From Qipengyuania huizhouensis (GTDB taxonomy: Bacteria; Pseudomonadota; Alphaproteobacteria; Sphingomonadales; Sphingomonadaceae), in the NCBI RefSeq assembly GCF_019711635.1, contig NZ_JAIGNT010000016.1, positions 1 to 54,711 of the forward strand: a stretch of 54,711 nucleotides of DNA. Reading direction: 5' to 3'. This document shows, in pieces, positions 1-7,854 of this stretch (within the stretch, counting starts at the first letter, position 1; every line of letters starts with the position of its first letter). A program made the position numbers and the translations under genes. Below the pieces are notes generated by a model, which saw only the letters and a list, made by a program, of their open reading frames with translations, was not told the DNA's origin and made no database searches.

Positions 1-2
1 GC

Positions 3-95
3 CAAGATAACCTCCGCAAAAGCTATCTTGAATCACATCTCGCAGCGATTGTGAATCCAGTTTGTCAACAGGGCCTAGTTACGACAAGCTCCTAA
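3..95 (+). CDS. Possible C-terminal end of an upstream gene (partial)
   Basis: The third forward frame is open from the window edge to a TAA at 93-95 and encodes about 30 residues of ordinary composition (it begins QDNLRKSYLES). It overlaps the TTG start of the next reading frame by 34 bases. It may be the tail of a separate upstream gene. It may also be the front part of the same protein as the next feature, separated by a single-base shift. Too little is present to name a family. Frame 1 also stays open to a TGA at 52-54, so this call is weak. Confidence 0.25.
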   Translation, partial: QDNLRKSYLESHLAAIVNPVCQQGLVTTSS

Positions 96-655
96 GAAAG
101 GTTGTGGGTGGCTACTTCGCAGATTTTGACGAAAACCAAAAAAGCTTCATGCCAGCCTTTCTGTTCAACGACATACTTCGGATGTGGAGAACCTTTTGCG
201 TCAATTATGAGTATTTTCGGAAAAAGGGTGGTGGAGATTGGCGGATCAAAAATCTCAAACTAAAATACTTTCGTATTTTGACTTGCTTCTCCGCTATTGC
301 GCATATTTTAGCCAAGTTCAGCGAGTATAAAACTGTATCTCCCGACGATGTGGTTGAGACTTCTCGTTTGACGCCGGTCCAGCGCCTTACCGATCTTCGA
401 GATGGCAAGACCTTCTCGACGGCGCTAAACTTGGCGCAAATCACAGACCAAGCGGGTGCGTTGCTTGAAGACTACTCGGCGTTTCTTGAATTGAATCATA
501 AAGATAAGGCTACGGCGCTGATGGATTTTGAGGCCAATGAGGATCAGTGGCGCCGAAAGTCGCATGAGTTTGGAGCACGGTTCGCTGCGCTGCTCGAACT
601 CATTGCTGGAAAGGAACCGCTACAAAATCCACTCTACCGGTCAATCGTCGTTTAG
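62..655 (+). CDS. Hypothetical protein, possibly 5'-truncated
   Basis: A 197-residue protein of unknown function. It is predicted soluble and helical, with a basic, aromatic motif near residues 36-50 (FNDILRMWRTFCVNYEY) followed by a Lys/Arg-rich helix. From memory, that motif resembles the C-terminal half of long nucleotidyltransferase-like proteins; this is only an impression. The only usable start is TTG at 62. It has no Shine-Dalgarno sequence and lies soon after in-frame stops at 8 and 29, while a different frame is open just upstream. The gene could therefore be a remnant or be frameshifted. The DNA is visibly AT-richer than the rest of the window, which suggests acquisition by transfer. 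The HNH nuclease gene starts 20 bases downstream. Confidence 0.6.
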   Translation: MSTGPSYDKLLRKVVGGYFADFDENQKSFMPAFLFNDILRMWRTFCVNYEYFRKKGGGDWRIKNLKLKYFRILTCFSAIAHILAKFSEYKTVSPDDVVETSRLTPVQRLTDLRDGKTFSTALNLAQITDQAGALLEDYSAFLELNHKDKATALMDFEANEDQWRRKSHEFGARFAALLELIAGKEPLQNPLYRSIVV

Positions 656-675
656 CCGCCGTTGACGAAACGATC

Positions 676-1566
676 ATGACCTTCGGCGTTTTTATGCACA
701 AAGATGGGTCGATCTACGACGACATCCCCGAGGTGCATTACCAGTTTCCGAAAAGCTATCTCAGTCGCGCCGAGCAGATGGTCGGGGACTGGATCGTCTA
801 TCGCGAGCCAGTCAAAATTCCGAACTCTAAAGGTTTCTTTGCAGTGGCGAAGGTCGGGGAAATCATACCCGACCCAACAGAGCCTGACCGCTACCGCGCG
901 ATCATCGAGAAAGGTAGCTATCTGCCTTTCGAGCCGACCGTGCCGCATATTGTGAATGGCGAGCAGGTTGAGCGCGGTGTTCTCAATGACGAAGGCAAAG
1001 TATCTGGCCGCGCCCAAGCCGCCGTCCGCCCGCTTTCGCAATCCGACTTTGCACGGATTATTTCGCTCGGCCTGCCGGATGAGGACTTTTTGCCTCGCAG
1101 CGATGACGAAGTGGTCGACGATAACCGTGTTCGCGAACATCAAACACCGTTCGAAATCGAGCGGCCCATTGTCCAGTCACTCGTCTCCAAGCCGTTCCGC
1201 GACCGCGCTTTCCGCCGTGCGGTGATGCACGCCTATGATGGCCGTTGTGCGGTGACAGGCTGGAAGCTGGTCAATGGCGGTGGCCGGTTGGAAGCGCAGG
1301 CCGCACATATCCGCCCGGTCGAGCATGGCGGCCCTGACAGCGTGCGTAACGGCCTTGCTTTATCTGGCACCGCGCATTGGATGTTCGACCGAGGATTGAT
1401 CGGTTTCAGGGATGATCTTGAGATTATCGTGCATCGAAAGGTCAATGACCGTGAGGGTGTCGAGGCGATCATCAATTCGACGGGCAAGCTAAAGGCGCCG
1501 GAGATTGAGTCCTATCGACCGCACCCGAAGTTCTTGTCGTGGCACCGCGGGTTCCACGGCTTCTAG
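676..1566 (+). CDS. HNH endonuclease with PUA/EVE-like N-terminal half
   Basis: A 296-residue predicted DNA endonuclease. The C-terminal third carries an HNH fold: CAVTG near 191-195, AAHI with His near 211, a second His near 217, Asn near 225 and His near 234. These would form the beta-beta-alpha metal site. Residues 1-145 form a separate domain (YQFPKSYLSRAE, GDWIVYREP, FFAVAKV) of the kind found in many chromosomal HNH proteins annotated as restriction-like; it may read a nucleic-acid feature. No methyltransferase or helicase is visible beside it. The ATG has only a poor ribosome binding site, and spacing to the preceding gene suggests cotranscription. The nuclease call is firm, but its biological target is unknown. 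Confidence 0.85.
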   Translation: MTFGVFMHKDGSIYDDIPEVHYQFPKSYLSRAEQMVGDWIVYREPVKIPNSKGFFAVAKVGEIIPDPTEPDRYRAIIEKGSYLPFEPTVPHIVNGEQVERGVLNDEGKVSGRAQAAVRPLSQSDFARIISLGLPDEDFLPRSDDEVVDDNRVREHQTPFEIERPIVQSLVSKPFRDRAFRRAVMHAYDGRCAVTGWKLVNGGGRLEAQAAHIRPVEHGGPDSVRNGLALSGTAHWMFDRGLIGFRDDLEIIVHRKVNDREGVEAIINSTGKLKAPEIESYRPHPKFLSWHRGFHGF

Positions 1567-1596
1567 CACTAAATATGTTGGCACGGAGCCGGTTCG

Positions 1597-1851
1597 ATGA
1601 GCGACGAGAATGAGATGTTTGACTATCACCGTGAAATGACTGGGGCGGTGTCGGGAATTTCCGGCGAAGCCGATGAATGGGTCTGGGTGATGAATGAGGA
1701 ACATCGTCGACGGTATCGCTACTTTCTCGAACATGTGATGGGTCTGTACCCGGACGATAGCGAAAGTTTCGGGATCGGAATTATGACCGGTGAGCCTTCG
1801 AACGGCCAACCATTTGAGCTTATTCGGAAGCACTGGGAGGGTTACGACTGA
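1597..1851 (+). CDS. Small hypothetical acidic protein
   Basis: An 84-residue acidic protein rich in Glu, Asp, Trp and Tyr. It has no membrane segment, signal peptide or cysteine and no family I recognise. It starts with ATG 30 bases after the HNH nuclease stop on the same strand, so it probably belongs to the same transcript. Small acidic partners beside nucleases can act as inhibitors, but nothing in the sequence shows that here. It is the last gene of the AT-richer accessory stretch. Confidence 0.55.
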   Translation: MSDENEMFDYHREMTGAVSGISGEADEWVWVMNEEHRRRYRYFLEHVMGLYPDDSESFGIGIMTGEPSNGQPFELIRKHWEGYD

Positions 1852-1993
1852 AGCTTATCGCCTGCGCCGTCACGCGCCGTTCCACGATTGCTAACTAAAG
1901 AGTAGGTTCTTTGTTTACGCCCTCAAACGCCGGGCGCGATGCATCCGCATCGCTTGGCTTCCTCGCATAAGCTCGGGCGGCCGGTCGGCCTTG

Positions 1994-2014
1994 CGGTCCG
2001 CTGATCGCGGACCG
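1994..2014. repeat. Perfect hairpin, possible terminator between convergent genes
   Basis: CGGTCCGC (1994-2001) and GCGGACCG (2007-2014) form a perfect 8-bp stem around a 5-base loop. It lies between a plus-strand gene ending at 1851 and a minus-strand gene ending at 2050, where a two-way terminator would be expected. No T-run follows on either strand, so intrinsic termination is uncertain. A second, smaller dyad (GCGATG ... CATCGC) lies at about 1938-1955. The remainder of 1852-2049 shows no gene. Confidence 0.4.
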
Positions 2015-2049
2015 GACTAGTGCACAACGGAAGTCGCGTCACTGCTTCC

Positions 2050-2733
2050 TCACCCCCTCCCCGGATTGGCCCGCCAGTGGTCTTCATCCTCGTTCCACTC
2101 TTCCAGTTCGTCCTCGACCTCGATCAGGTCTTCCAGCTCGCCCATTGCTTTCCAGTCCTTCCCGTGGCCGAGCTGGAGGAAGGACGCATCCTCATTATGC
2201 TCGGGCGAGCCGTCTGCCTCGGCGCGCTTGCGCTGCGCGATCTCGGCGAGCTGGGTCTGCATGGCCTCGATCTCGTCCAGGCTCATGTCCACCGGATCGA
2301 AATGTTCGACGATCGCGGCGTTCATGTCGTCCTTCTCGGCCCGGGTGAGGGCGGGAGTAGTGAATGAGGCGGGGTGGTTTGTTTGTGAGTCGAAGTAACT
2401 CGCGGAGAGGCGTTTGCCGCGTTCGTCGCGGGCGTTCATCCGCAGGCAGAACATCAGCAGCCGGTCGTTGCGGATGCGGCGGAAGCCTTTCAGCTTGCCG
2501 CCGATGAAGACGGGGCTGAGCTGGCCCTCGATCGCGCGTTCGAAGGCGATGTCCTTCAGCCGCTGCACGCCGAGGTCCAGCGCGGCCTCCCACGCGCGGC
2601 GGAAGCTTTCGGAGCCCGGGCGGCGGCGCAGGTAATAGGCGCCCTCGGGGCTCATGTTCACATAACGCGCGGCGCGGGTGACGCAGCCCGTATCGGCAAG
2701 CGCTCCGATAAAGGCGCGCTGGCGGGCGTCCAC
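2050..2733 (-). CDS. Terminase-small-subunit-like protein, main body
   Basis: A 227-residue frame whose first 60 residues look like the helix-turn-helix region of phage terminase small subunits (RQRAFIGALADTGCVTRAA, then a second helix ending YYLRRR). The C-terminal tail is strongly acidic. The apparent GTG start at 2733 is probably not real, because the preceding 36 residues continue in another frame up to an ATG with a good ribosome binding site at 2831. The minus-strand gene at 53540-54493 is a relative: both share WTP-x-R-x-x-x-F, a DTG/SGN turn and RAW. Proteins of this type are chromosomal in sphingomonads without a neighbouring phage; their role is unknown. No large terminase or capsid gene is present here. 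Confidence 0.7.
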   Translation of the reverse strand: MDARQRAFIGALADTGCVTRAARYVNMSPEGAYYLRRRPGSESFRRAWEAALDLGVQRLKDIAFERAIEGQLSPVFIGGKLKGFRRIRNDRLLMFCLRMNARDERGKRLSASYFDSQTNHPASFTTPALTRAEKDDMNAAIVEHFDPVDMSLDEIEAMQTQLAEIAQRKRAEADGSPEHNEDASFLQLGHGKDWKAMGELEDLIEVEDELEEWNEDEDHWRANPGRG

Positions 2734-2831
2734 CCGTCGTGCCGGTATTTGACGGGGACGGTGTCGAACGAAGGGAGGTCCTCTGCGGCGACGGGGGTGC
2801 GGGTTTCGGCGGGGTCCTTGCGGCGGGTCAT
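2724..2831 (-). pseudogene. Out-of-frame N-terminus of the terminase-like gene
   Basis: An ATG at 2831 follows AGGAG with 7-base spacing. It opens a frame reading MTRRKDPAETRTP and ending in HDGWTP at about 2724. The next expected residues (RQRAFIGAL) lie in the neighbouring frame, which carries the rest of the protein. One extra base in the CCC run at 2724-2726 would give WTP-RQRAF. The paralogue at the right end reads GWTPERK in one frame. I infer a one-base deletion (or four-base loss), or a sequencing error. No classic slippery heptamer is visible at the junction. Confidence 0.75.
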
Positions 2832-2953
2832 GCGGGCGCTCCTGTAGGAAAAGCGCCGAAATGGGCGGTGCGGCAGCGCGTAGGAAAGCGGAATAGGATC
2901 GCCCGCAGGCGAAACCCTACAGCCCCGCGCTCAGGCAGCGGGGCCGTAGCGCG

Positions 2954-4219
2954 TTATGGACGCGTCTGGCCCTGGCCGTGGACGAGGTATTTGAAGCTGC
3001 ACAGCTGCTCCAGCCCGACCGGGCCGCGGGCGTGCATCTTGCCGGTGGCGATGCCGATTTCCGCGCCCATGCCGAATTCGCCGCCATCGGCGAACTGCGT
3101 GCTGGCGTTGCGCATGACAATGGCGCTGTCGATGCTGGTCATGAAACGGCGTGCCGCCTCGTCATCCTCGGTCATGATTGCGTCGGTGTGATGGGAAGAG
3201 TGAGTGTCGACCCAATCGATCGCTTCGTCGAGTCCGCCGACCACCTTCACCGAGGCGATGGGATCGAGATATTCGGTGTTCCAGTCGGCCTCGGTTGCGG
3301 GCTTGATGCTGGAATCGATGGCAACGGCTTCCTCGTCGCCCCGCAATTCGCAATCGCCGCCCATGATCTTGGTGAGCCGCGGGATGAAGTCCTTCGCCAC
3401 CGAACGGTCGACCACGATGCTCTCCGTGGCCCCGCACACGCCGGTGCGGCGCAGCTTGGCATTGCGGATGACTTCGGCTGCCTTGTCGAGATCGGCCGCC
3501 TCGTGGACATAGCTGTGGCAATTGCCGTCGAGGTGGAGGAGGGTGGGGACGCTGGCCTGGTCGCGCACCAGTTCGACAAGGCCCCGGCCACCGCGCGGGA
3601 TGACGAGATCGATGAATTCATCTGCCTTGAGCAACTCGGCAACGGCGGCGCGGTCGGTCGTGCCGACCGTTTGGACGGCGTCCTCGGGCAGGCTTGCGGC
3701 TTTGAGTCCCTTGCGCATGCACTCCACGATCACGCGGGTGGAGTGACGGCTTTCGCTGCCGCCCCGCAGGATTACGGCGTTACCGCTCTTGAGGCACAGC
3801 GCGCTGGCATCGGCGCCCACGTTGGGGCGGCTTTCGTAGATCATGCCGATCACGCCGATGGGCACCGCCACCCGCTGGATAGAAAGGCCGTTGGGCCGCT
3901 CGAAGGTAGCCAGTTCGCGGCCGACGGGATCGGGCAGTTCGGCGATTTCTTCCAGCGCCGAGGCCATGCCTTCGATGCGGTCTTCGGTCAGCTTGAGGCG
4001 GTCGATGAAGCTGTCGGGTTTCTTGTCTTCGACGCTCTTCACGTCTTCGGCATTGGCTTCGAGCAGTTCGGGCGTTGCCGCACGCAATGCCTTGGCCGCT
4101 TCGCGCAGAGCGGTGTTCTTGGCCTCGGTGCTGGCGGAAAGCAGGCCGCGCGCCGCCTTGCGTGCGTTCTGGCCGAGCGTGGTAATGTGGATCTGCGGGT
4201 CTAGGGTCTGGTCGTTCAT
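2954..4219 (-). CDS. proA: Gamma-glutamyl phosphate reductase
   Basis: A 421-residue enzyme of the aldehyde-dehydrogenase superfamily. It reduces gamma-glutamyl phosphate with NADPH to glutamate semialdehyde, the second step of proline synthesis. Family landmarks are [40 protein letters not shown], the catalytic Cys in TGVCGATES, and HTDAI near the C-terminus. I chose the ATG at 4219 because the family begins shortly before the helix [11 protein letters not shown]. The longer frame to 4330 would run into proC. proC lies 43 bases upstream on the same strand and proB diverges from the pair, so all three unique proline enzymes are here. Confidence 0.97.
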   Translation of the reverse strand: MNDQTLDPQIHITTLGQNARKAARGLLSASTEAKNTALREAAKALRAATPELLEANAEDVKSVEDKKPDSFIDRLKLTEDRIEGMASALEEIAELPDPVGRELATFERPNGLSIQRVAVPIGVIGMIYESRPNVGADASALCLKSGNAVILRGGSESRHSTRVIVECMRKGLKAASLPEDAVQTVGTTDRAAVAELLKADEFIDLVIPRGGRGLVELVRDQASVPTLLHLDGNCHSYVHEAADLDKAAEVIRNAKLRRTGVCGATESIVVDRSVAKDFIPRLTKIMGGDCELRGDEEAVAIDSSIKPATEADWNTEYLDPIASVKVVGGLDEAIDWVDTHSSHHTDAIMTEDDEAARRFMTSIDSAIVMRNASTQFADGGEFGMGAEIGIATGKMHARGPVGLEQLCSFKYLVHGQGQTRP

Positions 4220-4262
4220 GGGTTCTCTCTTCGTCTCGTGGTGGGCTGGAGGCGCTTCGGTT

Positions 4263-5105
4263 TCAGCGCAACTCGACTGCCCGGTCGTAGGCTGCCTGCA
4301 GTGTAGCATGCAGGCGGTCGGATAGGCCATTGTCGCCGTTTAGCGCATTCAGGCCGGCAGCTGTGGTGCCACCCTTGCTGGTCACCGAATTGCGCAGATC
4401 CTCGAGGCTTGCTGCACCGGGTTCGCTGGCCATGGCAATCGCGCCGCCGATGGTGCCGAGCACCATTTCGCGTGCTTCTTCCTCGTCGAACCCCTGCGCC
4501 ATCGCAGCTTCCGCATAGGCACGTGCGATTTCGAATACATAGCCGGGGCCCGAGCCTGCGACTGCGGTAACACGGTCGAGCTTCTCTTCGCTGTCGACGG
4601 TTATGGTAGTGCCCGCACGGCCCATGAATTCTTGCGCGTGCTTCATGTGATCGTCCGTCGCATGGGGGCCGGGGCAGAGGCCGCTCACGCCGCGGCCGAT
4701 CGCAGCGGGAAGATTGGGCATTGTCCGGACCACGGGGGCATCGCCCATCAGTTTCGACAGGCGAGATGCGGAATAACCCGCCGCTATGGACAGGACATAC
4801 CCGCCTTCCGCCAGGTTTTCGGCATAGTCGGGCAATACTTCGTCAATCAGCTGCGGCTTGACGGCGGCGACAATGCAGTCGAAACTTTCGGACGAGATTT
4901 CGCTGCGTTCGCGGACGAGTTTAACGCCGTCCGGAAGGTCGCCCGCCATGGGGTCGACGACGGTAATGGACTCGTCCCCGTGGACCCATTGCGAAAGTAA
5001 AGCGGAGCCCATTTTTCCGCAGCCGATAATAAGAATAGAGTTTACGATTTTAGAATTCCGTTTCCGCGCTCCGGGCGCTTTGTGTAATTCTTGCTTTTGG
5101 TTCAA
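4263..5105 (-). CDS. proC: Pyrroline-5-carboxylate reductase
   Basis: The final enzyme of proline synthesis, using NAD(P)H to reduce pyrroline-5-carboxylate. The Rossmann start is [12 protein letters not shown]. Further family motifs are [33 protein letters not shown] and the C-terminal [12 protein letters not shown]. The start is uncertain. TTG at 5105 gives 280 residues with about 20 Lys/Arg/Asn-rich residues before the Rossmann strand, which is longer than usual, and no Shine-Dalgarno sequence precedes it. No ATG or GTG lies closer to the expected start (near residue 20). The gene precedes proA in the same orientation. Confidence 0.95.
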   Translation of the reverse strand: MNQKQELHKAPGARKRNSKIVNSILIIGCGKMGSALLSQWVHGDESITVVDPMAGDLPDGVKLVRERSEISSESFDCIVAAVKPQLIDEVLPDYAENLAEGGYVLSIAAGYSASRLSKLMGDAPVVRTMPNLPAAIGRGVSGLCPGPHATDDHMKHAQEFMGRAGTTITVDSEEKLDRVTAVAGSGPGYVFEIARAYAEAAMAQGFDEEEAREMVLGTIGGAIAMASEPGAASLEDLRNSVTSKGGTTAAGLNALNGDNGLSDRLHATLQAAYDRAVELR

Positions 5106-5258
5106 TCTACAATAAAGAACGTTGAAGTCTTAAACGTTTCTTGGCTCATTTCTATAAAGTTCTTGCGAGTTCGATAATTTGAAAAATCCGGTTGTGCACT
5201 GCACCATCTCTATCTACGTAGTATAGCAGAAATTTCAAGGTAGGCACATTTTCATTAT
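5106..5258. promoter_or_regulatory. AT-rich divergent promoter region, proC/proB
   Basis: This 153-base gap separates divergent proC and proB. It is clearly AT-richer than the flanking genes and contains TA-rich blocks (TATAAAG near 5152, GATAATTTGAAAAA near 5173), as expected for back-to-back promoters. I cannot assign -35/-10 pairs with confidence. GTTC-N6-GTTC at 5159-5172 resembles an alphaproteobacterial LexA box but has the wrong spacing. Confidence 0.45.
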
Positions 5259-6407
5259 ATGACCCAGAAACGTAATATTGTTGTCAAAATCGGTTCGGCG
5301 CTCCTCGCCAACCAGGAAATGCTGACTCCGCGTTACGGTTTCCTCCAGCGCCTCCTCGAAGACGTTGCGAATTTGCGCGCGCAGGGAAATGACGTGATCC
5401 TGTGTTCGTCCGGATCGGTCGCGCTCGGCCTGCGCATTATCGGGGAAACGCCCGAAAGCGCAGGAATATCCGACAAGCAGGCGGCCGCTGCCTGCGGGAT
5501 GCCGCTGTTGCTCAATGCTTACAAGCAGGTAGGCCACGAATTCGGCTTCGAAATTGCGCAGGTCTTGCTGACCCTCGGCGATTTCGAGGATCACCGCCGC
5601 TTCCTCAACACGCGCAACACCGTTCACCGTCTGCTCGAAGCCAACGTGATGCCGATCGTGAACGAAAACGATACGATTACAACGGAGGAAATCCGCGTCG
5701 GCGATAACGATCGACTGGCTGCCAAAGTCGCCCAGATGGTCGGCGCGACGGACCTCATCATCCTGACCGGCGTCGACGGCCTTTACGACCGCAATCCCGA
5801 TGACCCCGAAGCCAAGTTCATCCCCGAAGTGACCGAGGTGGCCCCCTTTATGGCGGCGACCAAGGGCAAGAGCACGCTGGGCACGGGCGGGATGGAAACC
5901 AAGCTTCAGGCCGCCAACATGGCGCAGGAAGCCGGCGTCACCACCTGGATCGCGCAGGGGGAGGTCGATCGTCCGCTATCGACCGTGCTTGATGGAAGCC
6001 GCCGGGCCACCAAGGTCCTGCCACATCCCAATCCCCTATCGGGCTGGGACAGCTGGATTGCCAACCGCCTGCAAATGGCAGGCAGCCTTGTCGTCGCGGA
6101 AGCGGTGGCGGACGCCCTCGCCGAGGGCAAGCGGCCGATCCGGCGGGGCGACATAATTTCGATGGATGGGGATTTCACCCGCGGTGATGTCCTCCACATT
6201 TACGACAGCAAGGGGATCGAGCGCGCTCGCGGCCTGTCCGATTTCACCTCTGAAGAACTGCGCGTCCTGACCCATAATCCGGATACGGAAGCGGAGCAGT
6301 TGCTTGGCTACAAGACCCGTGGGGAAATCGTCCGCAGCAACAATCTCGTCCTGCTGGAGACGCGTCATCTCCTGTGGGACGCCCCCGAGACGATCAACGA
6401 GTTATGA
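5259..6407 (+). CDS. proB: Glutamate 5-kinase
   Basis: A 382-residue ATP-dependent kinase that phosphorylates glutamate, the first and normally proline-inhibited step of proline synthesis. The amino-acid-kinase domain shows VVKIGSALL, SSGSVALG, NENDTI, GDNDRLAAKVA, LTGVDGLY and GTGGMETKLQAA. The last ~100 residues form the PUA domain (GKRPIRRGDIIS, RGLSDF). The length is right for a full kinase plus PUA protein. ATG at 5259 is the first start after the divergent region shared with proC. The ribosome binding site is weak. Confidence 0.97.
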   Translation: MTQKRNIVVKIGSALLANQEMLTPRYGFLQRLLEDVANLRAQGNDVILCSSGSVALGLRIIGETPESAGISDKQAAAACGMPLLLNAYKQVGHEFGFEIAQVLLTLGDFEDHRRFLNTRNTVHRLLEANVMPIVNENDTITTEEIRVGDNDRLAAKVAQMVGATDLIILTGVDGLYDRNPDDPEAKFIPEVTEVAPFMAATKGKSTLGTGGMETKLQAANMAQEAGVTTWIAQGEVDRPLSTVLDGSRRATKVLPHPNPLSGWDSWIANRLQMAGSLVVAEAVADALAEGKRPIRRGDIISMDGDFTRGDVLHIYDSKGIERARGLSDFTSEELRVLTHNPDTEAEQLLGYKTRGEIVRSNNLVLLETRHLLWDAPETINEL

Positions 6408-6474
6408 ACCGGCGGGGAAAGCGGGCACAACTTCACTTGGCGTTCAGCGGAGCCGTGGCTATAGGCTCGGCCCT

Positions 6475-7275
6475 ATGACGACCCATTCGCGTATCAGCCG
6501 CACGCTCGCCCTCGGTGCACTCGCCGCAGCCACTGCATTCACTGCCGCTTGCGGCGGCGGGACCAATCAGCCGGAAGATACCGCCTATGTCGCGCGCGAT
6601 GTGGAAACGCTGTATTCGGAAGCGAAGCGGCAACTGGATCGCGGAAGGCCGCAACTGGCGGCTGCCCTGTTCGACGAAGTCGAGCGTCAGCATCCCTATT
6701 CGCCCTGGGCGCGCCGCGCGCAGCTGATGAGCGCATTCAGCTATTATGTCGCCGCCGATTACAACAAGGCGACCGCTTCGGCGCAGCGTTTCCTCTCGAT
6801 CCATCCCGGCAACCAGGACGCGCCTTACGCCTATTACCTTATCGCGCTCAGCTATTACGAGCAGATCAGCGACGTCCATCGCGACCAGAAAGTGACCGAG
6901 CAGGCGCTGACTGCACTGCGTGAAGTCAATCGCCGTTTCCCGCAGACCGAATATGCTTCGGATGCCCGCCTCAAGATCGATCTCGTCGAAGATCACCTCG
7001 CGGGCAAGGAAATGGAGATCGGGCGTTACTACCAGCGGTCGGGCAAGTGGATTGCCGCGCAGATCCGTTTCCAGAACGTGATCGATACATACCAGACGAC
7101 CAGCCATGCGCCCGAGGCTCTTTATCGCCTCGTGGAAAGCAGCCTGGCGCTGGGTATCCGCCCCGAAGCCGTGAAATACGCTGCCGTGTTGGGCGCAAAC
7201 TATCCCGGCAACGAATGGTACGAGAAAGCTTACGAACTGATCGAGGACCACGCTGCTGGCGTGGCAGCAAGCTAG
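6475..7275 (+). CDS. bamD: Outer-membrane assembly lipoprotein BamD
   Basis: A 266-residue lipoprotein of the BAM complex, which folds beta-barrel proteins into the outer membrane. The ATG at 6475 gives a signal peptide ending in a lipobox (AAC with Cys near 26), followed by TPR-like helices: LYSEAKRQLDRG, AALFDEVERQHPYSPWA, YYVAADYNKATASAQRFLSIHP and AYYLIALSYYEQI. These match the BamD/YfiO family in order and spacing. Upstream in-frame sequence belongs to the proB tail in another frame. The ~67-base gap after proB may carry its own promoter or allow read-through. Confidence 0.95.
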   Translation: MTTHSRISRTLALGALAAATAFTAACGGGTNQPEDTAYVARDVETLYSEAKRQLDRGRPQLAAALFDEVERQHPYSPWARRAQLMSAFSYYVAADYNKATASAQRFLSIHPGNQDAPYAYYLIALSYYEQISDVHRDQKVTEQALTALREVNRRFPQTEYASDARLKIDLVEDHLAGKEMEIGRYYQRSGKWIAAQIRFQNVIDTYQTTSHAPEALYRLVESSLALGIRPEAVKYAAVLGANYPGNEWYEKAYELIEDHAAGVAAS

Positions 7276-7318
7276 GTCACGTAGGGCGGTCCCGCCGTCA
7301 AAAAATTCCTCGCCAAGA

Positions 7319-7347
7319 CTTGAAACCGGAGTGATCCTGGCGCATTT
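7319..7347 (+). promoter_or_regulatory. Sigma-32-like promoter candidate
   Basis: CTTGAAA (7319-7325) is followed after 14 bases by GCGCATTT (7340-7347). The heat-shock sigma factor consensus is CTTGAAA, 11-16 bases, then CCCCATNT; two positions of the -10 box differ. Transcription from here would give a leader of roughly 150 bases, including the inverted repeat, before the YdcH-like gene at 7510. Judged by eye only. Confidence 0.3.
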
Positions 7348-7407
7348 AGGAAATGCGGACCGGGCCCCTCTGGCGTGCGCTTTCCAGCTCACGTGATGTC
7401 GGACCGC

Positions 7408-7480
7408 ATCGGACAACCGATGCGTGCTGGCAGGCCCCTCTTCCTCCCCTCCCAGCCTGATGGCCCATCGGTTGTCCGAT
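7408..7480 (+). repeat. Long-range inverted repeat in the leader of the YdcH-like gene
   Basis: ATCGGACAACCGATG (7408-7422) is the exact reverse complement of 7466-7480, giving a 15-bp perfect stem around a 43-base loop. The loop contains a further pair, GCTGG (7426-7430) with CCAGC (7452-7456). Each arm can alternatively fold on itself (ATCGG ... CCGAT). No T-run follows, and the element ends about 30 bases before the start codon. This looks more like a structured leader or a protein-binding dyad than a terminator. Confidence 0.55.
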
Positions 7481-7509
7481 CGATTTCATCTCGATCATGG
7501 AGACCGAAA

Positions 7510-7683
7510 ATGACGGCCCGAACCTTCAGACTGACGCAGATTCACCAGCGGATCGACGAGCGGCTGCGCATGGAATTGCGCAAGATGCTGCCCGATCCCG
7601 GCGAGATATCCCGCCTGAAACACATGAAGCTGCGTGTCAAAGAAGCGCTTCATCGACTTGCGAAACACGGCAAACCTGCCTGA
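7510..7683 (+). CDS. YdcH-like small protein (DUF465)
   Basis: A 57-residue basic, helical protein. The pattern IHQRIDERLRMELRKMLPD followed by RLKHMKLRVKEALHRL matches DUF465/YdcH proteins, which form a short coiled hairpin and have no assigned function. I chose the ATG at 7510 because the family starts shortly before the first helix and GGAG lies at 7498-7501. The longer in-frame extension would translate the structured leader. It stands alone between bamD and the TerC-family gene. Confidence 0.85.
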   Translation: MTARTFRLTQIHQRIDERLRMELRKMLPDPGEISRLKHMKLRVKEALHRLAKHGKPA

Positions 7684-7854
7684 CACGGCAGGCCACGGGG
7701 GCCGTCGCCGCGCAAGTTCCCCATAGCGCAGGCGGCGGCTGCCCATCGCCGTATTTCCAATCAAGGATCGGGGTGGTCGATGCCGCCTGCCGGAATTGTC
7801 TTTTCCGGGTGCACCATGCTGCCGCTCGATACCAGCTTCCAAGGGTAATGTAGT

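Noticed and set aside
2978..4204. 408-codon plus-strand frame opposite proA
   Set aside because: Antisense shadow; proA is unambiguous and the antisense product is Ala/Gly/His-rich without motifs.
5159..5172. GTTC-N6-GTTC as an SOS (LexA) box between proC and proB
   Set aside because: The alphaproteobacterial box has seven bases between the half sites; here there are six, and proline genes are not expected SOS targets.
7684..7854. yybP-ykoY manganese riboswitch before the TerC-family gene
   Set aside because: The conserved core sequences of that riboswitch were not found.
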